Positions 61,031 through 64,000 of a stretch of DNA of 64,000 bases are shown here, piece by piece. Where the stretch lies: positions 2,170,001 to 2,234,000 of the forward strand of contig NC_045131.1 of assembly GCF_007655135.1 (NCBI RefSeq). The letters are read 5' to 3'. Source of the stretch: Punica granatum. Taxonomy: Eukaryota > Streptophyta > Magnoliopsida > Myrtales > Lythraceae. The stretch's first letter is position 1. Every line of letters starts with the position of its first letter. The position numbers were made by a program, and so were the translations under genes. Under the pieces are notes generated by a model. It searched no databases and was not told the DNA's origin. It worked only from the letters and a program-made list of their open reading frames with translations.

Positions 61031-64000
61031 CCATTCAACTCCATATAATCTGACAATGAGTAGGAGAAACAATTACTGACAATGAGTAGGAGATTCAATA
61101 GACACAGTATCTGTATGCATACAACGTCCTACTGTAGTTCATCGCGAATCTTCTATCAAATGTTTTCACACGACCAATTTTGTCCTATGCTAAAAGTTGA
61201 TTATTTTATACAGGATTGGCACAAAATAACAGTGCATTTACTGTAATCACATATATTGGTTATGGAACCAAGTAGTCTTACAATCATGTCCCTGAAAGCA
61301 TCTACATCAGTGAGCAAAGTATGCACCCATGTAGTATTTATTTCTTTTCTTTCTTTCTAATTAAGTAATTGATTACGTGTAATTATTAAGTAATTCATAG
61401 GAGGCAACCAGATCGTAATTTTCCTGGTGATAAAACAAACATATAATGGTTAAGTGATTTCAGGAGGAAACTTGAAAGAATGATCATTGGACACTTATAG
61501 CTGTAAAAATCCCAGATGGAACTGCCCTAGTGGTGAGCCGCTCTTAGACAGATGTGTTCTTCCCAAATACAAGAAGTCACTATAGAAAAATGGAAATTTA
61601 TTAGTTTAGTGCATATGAACTAAACTTAGTACCAAGAAATTACGAGTTCGAAAATCACGTGGAATTTAGTCTGCTCCAATTTAGTTTCGCCCTTCCCCCT
61701 ACCTTGAAACTGAACAAAGAGAGATACAAAAATTACTGAACAAGCTTTATCTTCCCTCTTAGGCCACTAACTTAGTTGCTTATAAGACTCCTTGTTTCGC
61801 CAAATTAGCATTCAAGTGATTAATCTCTATACGAGAAGAAGTCTTCCTAGTTGCAGCTATCATAGAAGAGATGATTTCTGAAACAGCAACTAAACATAGT
61901 AAGCTATATAATATGCCAACTTTCCACTACACAAGCACTTCCATAATTAGCCTATATACATGTCAAGTGAATTGACAAGGATGAACATTCAAAAGAAGCA
62001 AGAAATGGCATCATAATTTTTGGCACACAATATGGCTGCAAGCATAACTTGAATTGGCTATAAAAGAAAAGGAAAGGGATTCATCAGCGACAGTGTAAGG
62101 AGGGCATCCCGAAGGCCAAAATTGATGTAATGTACATAACAATTCTACATTTACATTAGTTACTTAATAGGCGAGACATCTTCGCTCTCTCACCAATACG
62201 ACCATGGGGGATCCGATGACCAATTTCATCAAAGGGGATCTAATATTGGGTTAATCTTCTTACCTAACTTCTATTCTTGGAGCAAATAGTTAGATGCATG
62301 CAAAAATGTTCGAACGAGATTTCTCTCTCTCTCTCTCTTTTTTTGGCTACAATTGTATGCGAACATGAAGACCTAAACCACCTAGAAGGGGAGAAGAAGA
62401 AGAAAAGAGTTTCCGAACTCCGGACAACTTAATTATCATGACTGAACAATACCTGTCTGGGACTTTGTTATGGTCCAGACTCCAAAGGGTTTTGTCACCA
62501 GCATCAAAAGGGCAGTAATAAGAATAGAGCATTCACTGAGAAGCCAAGGACAAAAAATTGATGGGGAAGTACTTTAGGTTGTATTGCTAGTTAATAAAAT
62601 AAATACATGTCTGGGATATGGTGAATCGGCTGTGACCTGTGGTTTAACAACTTTCGGTGAACCCACTAGGCCCTCATTCAAGAGCGTATTAACTAACTGA
62701 ATGCAAGATCAGTATGGCTTTGGATTTCCATCTTTGTTCAACTATAAATTGTGTCCATATCTAATTTTCTAGAAAGTGCTGTCACGATGTAAACGTAGCC
62801 CAACAATTCGTGGGTCCACAAGTAAATGCATCTAAGAGATCATGTGATGAACAAGCTGATAAAAGCAACAATAGAGACGAGTGAAGAGTCCATACAATAT
62901 CATTAGGACCACTCACATCGTGAGAGAGAGAGAGGGGTGGGGTGGAAACATCAGTGGAATTTAAGGAACATTGGCCCACAGCCCTATGAAGTTTCAAGCG
63001 AGATTGACAGTTTATACAGTTGACTGCTTCTAACCTGCGCTTTAGGTGCAATGTTCATCTACGGGCATTATTTATTCTCATATATTGCGAAAAATACCGT
63101 CTAAGCAGCGAGCCCCTTGTATAAAATGAAAAGCTTCATGTGCACCGCCGAGAGGTTCTTATTGCTCGGGATATACAGAAATAGATTATTAGAAAAATTC
63201 TTTAGTTTACCTATGTAACCTTTCAAAAAACTCTTAAGCAATTAATATCAACACTTTCATAACCAGAGCTATATATTGAAGAAAATCTCTGATACACAGC
63301 TTTATCTGCTATTCTGATAACGAAGTACCTTTCATGAGTTAGACCTTTCCAGAATACAGTGCATCAAAGTTTTATGAACCCATTGCTGGACCTACTACTT
63401 TCTCAACTGGAGCTTTCTTTTCTTTTTTTTTTGATACACATGTTAAACTGGTAATAATTGGTTGATCGTAGGACCGGCATGCAAAATCACGAAAGAAAAT
63501 TTGATCAAGATGATAACCATTTACGGGCTATGGACACTTCTAACTGCGTATGAAGACAAGGGGACAAAGTCACCCGAACGGCGACATCCTCACGAAGGAC
63601 CATCATCGTGTTGAGATTTGCCTATTAACGATGGAGAGAATAATGCACATTGCCACAACAGTTGTGCTCTATCTAGATTCAGAAGGTTTCATATTCAAAT
63701 TGCGGTGTAAATTGTTACGAGCACAACGAGAGCTGTCAACTAACAGAGAGAAAATATATTTATTCCAGCAGACACCTCTGCTGTAAAGATGCAATGATTT
63801 TTTTTTCTTTTTTAAAGGACTCAAAGTACTCCTACAACTATTGAATGAAAGGGGACAAAATCATAATCTTGCTTTGTAGAGCCGAGGATTCTGAGGCCTA
63901 TAGCAAGACTCAATTAGATAAAAATAATTCCAGGATAGACATCCACGTTCAAGATCAATAAACATCAGTCAGGACTATGCTTTAGAAGCCTTAAAACGCC
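61031..64000. other. Intergenic region to the window edge
   Basis: No gene is recognised. A 26-bp tandem word containing CTGACAATGAGTAGGAGA recurs at about 61050-61093. A segment near 61625-61680 has a TACGAGTTCGAAAATC word resembling a SINE B box. CT tracts occur near 62322-62338. The open frame at 63550-63786 (+) has no known motif. Confidence 0.4.

Overview
The window is nuclear DNA from a flowering plant, most likely a eudicot. Coding exons are interrupted by short AT-rich GT-AG introns, the intergenic DNA is AT-rich and full of microsatellites and transposon debris, and every recognisable gene has a plant-type product. The species cannot be named from the sequence alone.

Layout. 1-9.3 kb is intergenic and holds two large inverted-repeat (foldback/MITE) elements. 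9.3-16 kb is the gene-dense part, with three minus-strand genes: a chloroplast thioredoxin-like protein of the WCRKC type (5 exons, 188 aa), an AHA1-type Hsp90 co-chaperone (3 exons, 353 aa) and a probable chloroplast SAM-dependent methyltransferase-like protein (2 exons, 273 aa). At 18.0 kb there is an intronless plus-strand single C2H2 zinc-finger gene with a C-terminal EAR motif. From 21.7 to 31.2 kb lies a minus-strand KIN-7 kinesin of 23 coding exons (1027 aa); I could place every exon in a continuous frame. 31.5-57.5 kb is gene-poor and carries a TIR element with a visible 8-bp target duplication, further MITEs, a full-length but coding-damaged Ty1/copia retrotransposon (36.3-41.3 kb, 190-bp LTRs differing at one base), a Helitron-like end, and a truncated CACTA terminus next to a tRNA-derived SINE-like head. 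At 57.7 kb is a second intronless C2H2-EAR gene, of the ZFP8/GIS2 type. 58.5-64 kb is intergenic, with a decayed retroelement fragment.

How the genes relate. They do not form an operon or a biosynthetic cluster. However, the order WCRKC thioredoxin, KIN-7 kinesin, GIS2/ZFP8-type zinc finger resembles the order I recall for Arabidopsis At5g06690, At5g06670 and At5g06650, so this is probably a conserved collinear block expanded by transposons. I found no evidence of a new multi-gene system. The most unusual items are the mismatch between LTR similarity and coding damage in the copia element, the foldback elements, the palindrome-rich CACTA end, and the long pure G/C homopolymers.
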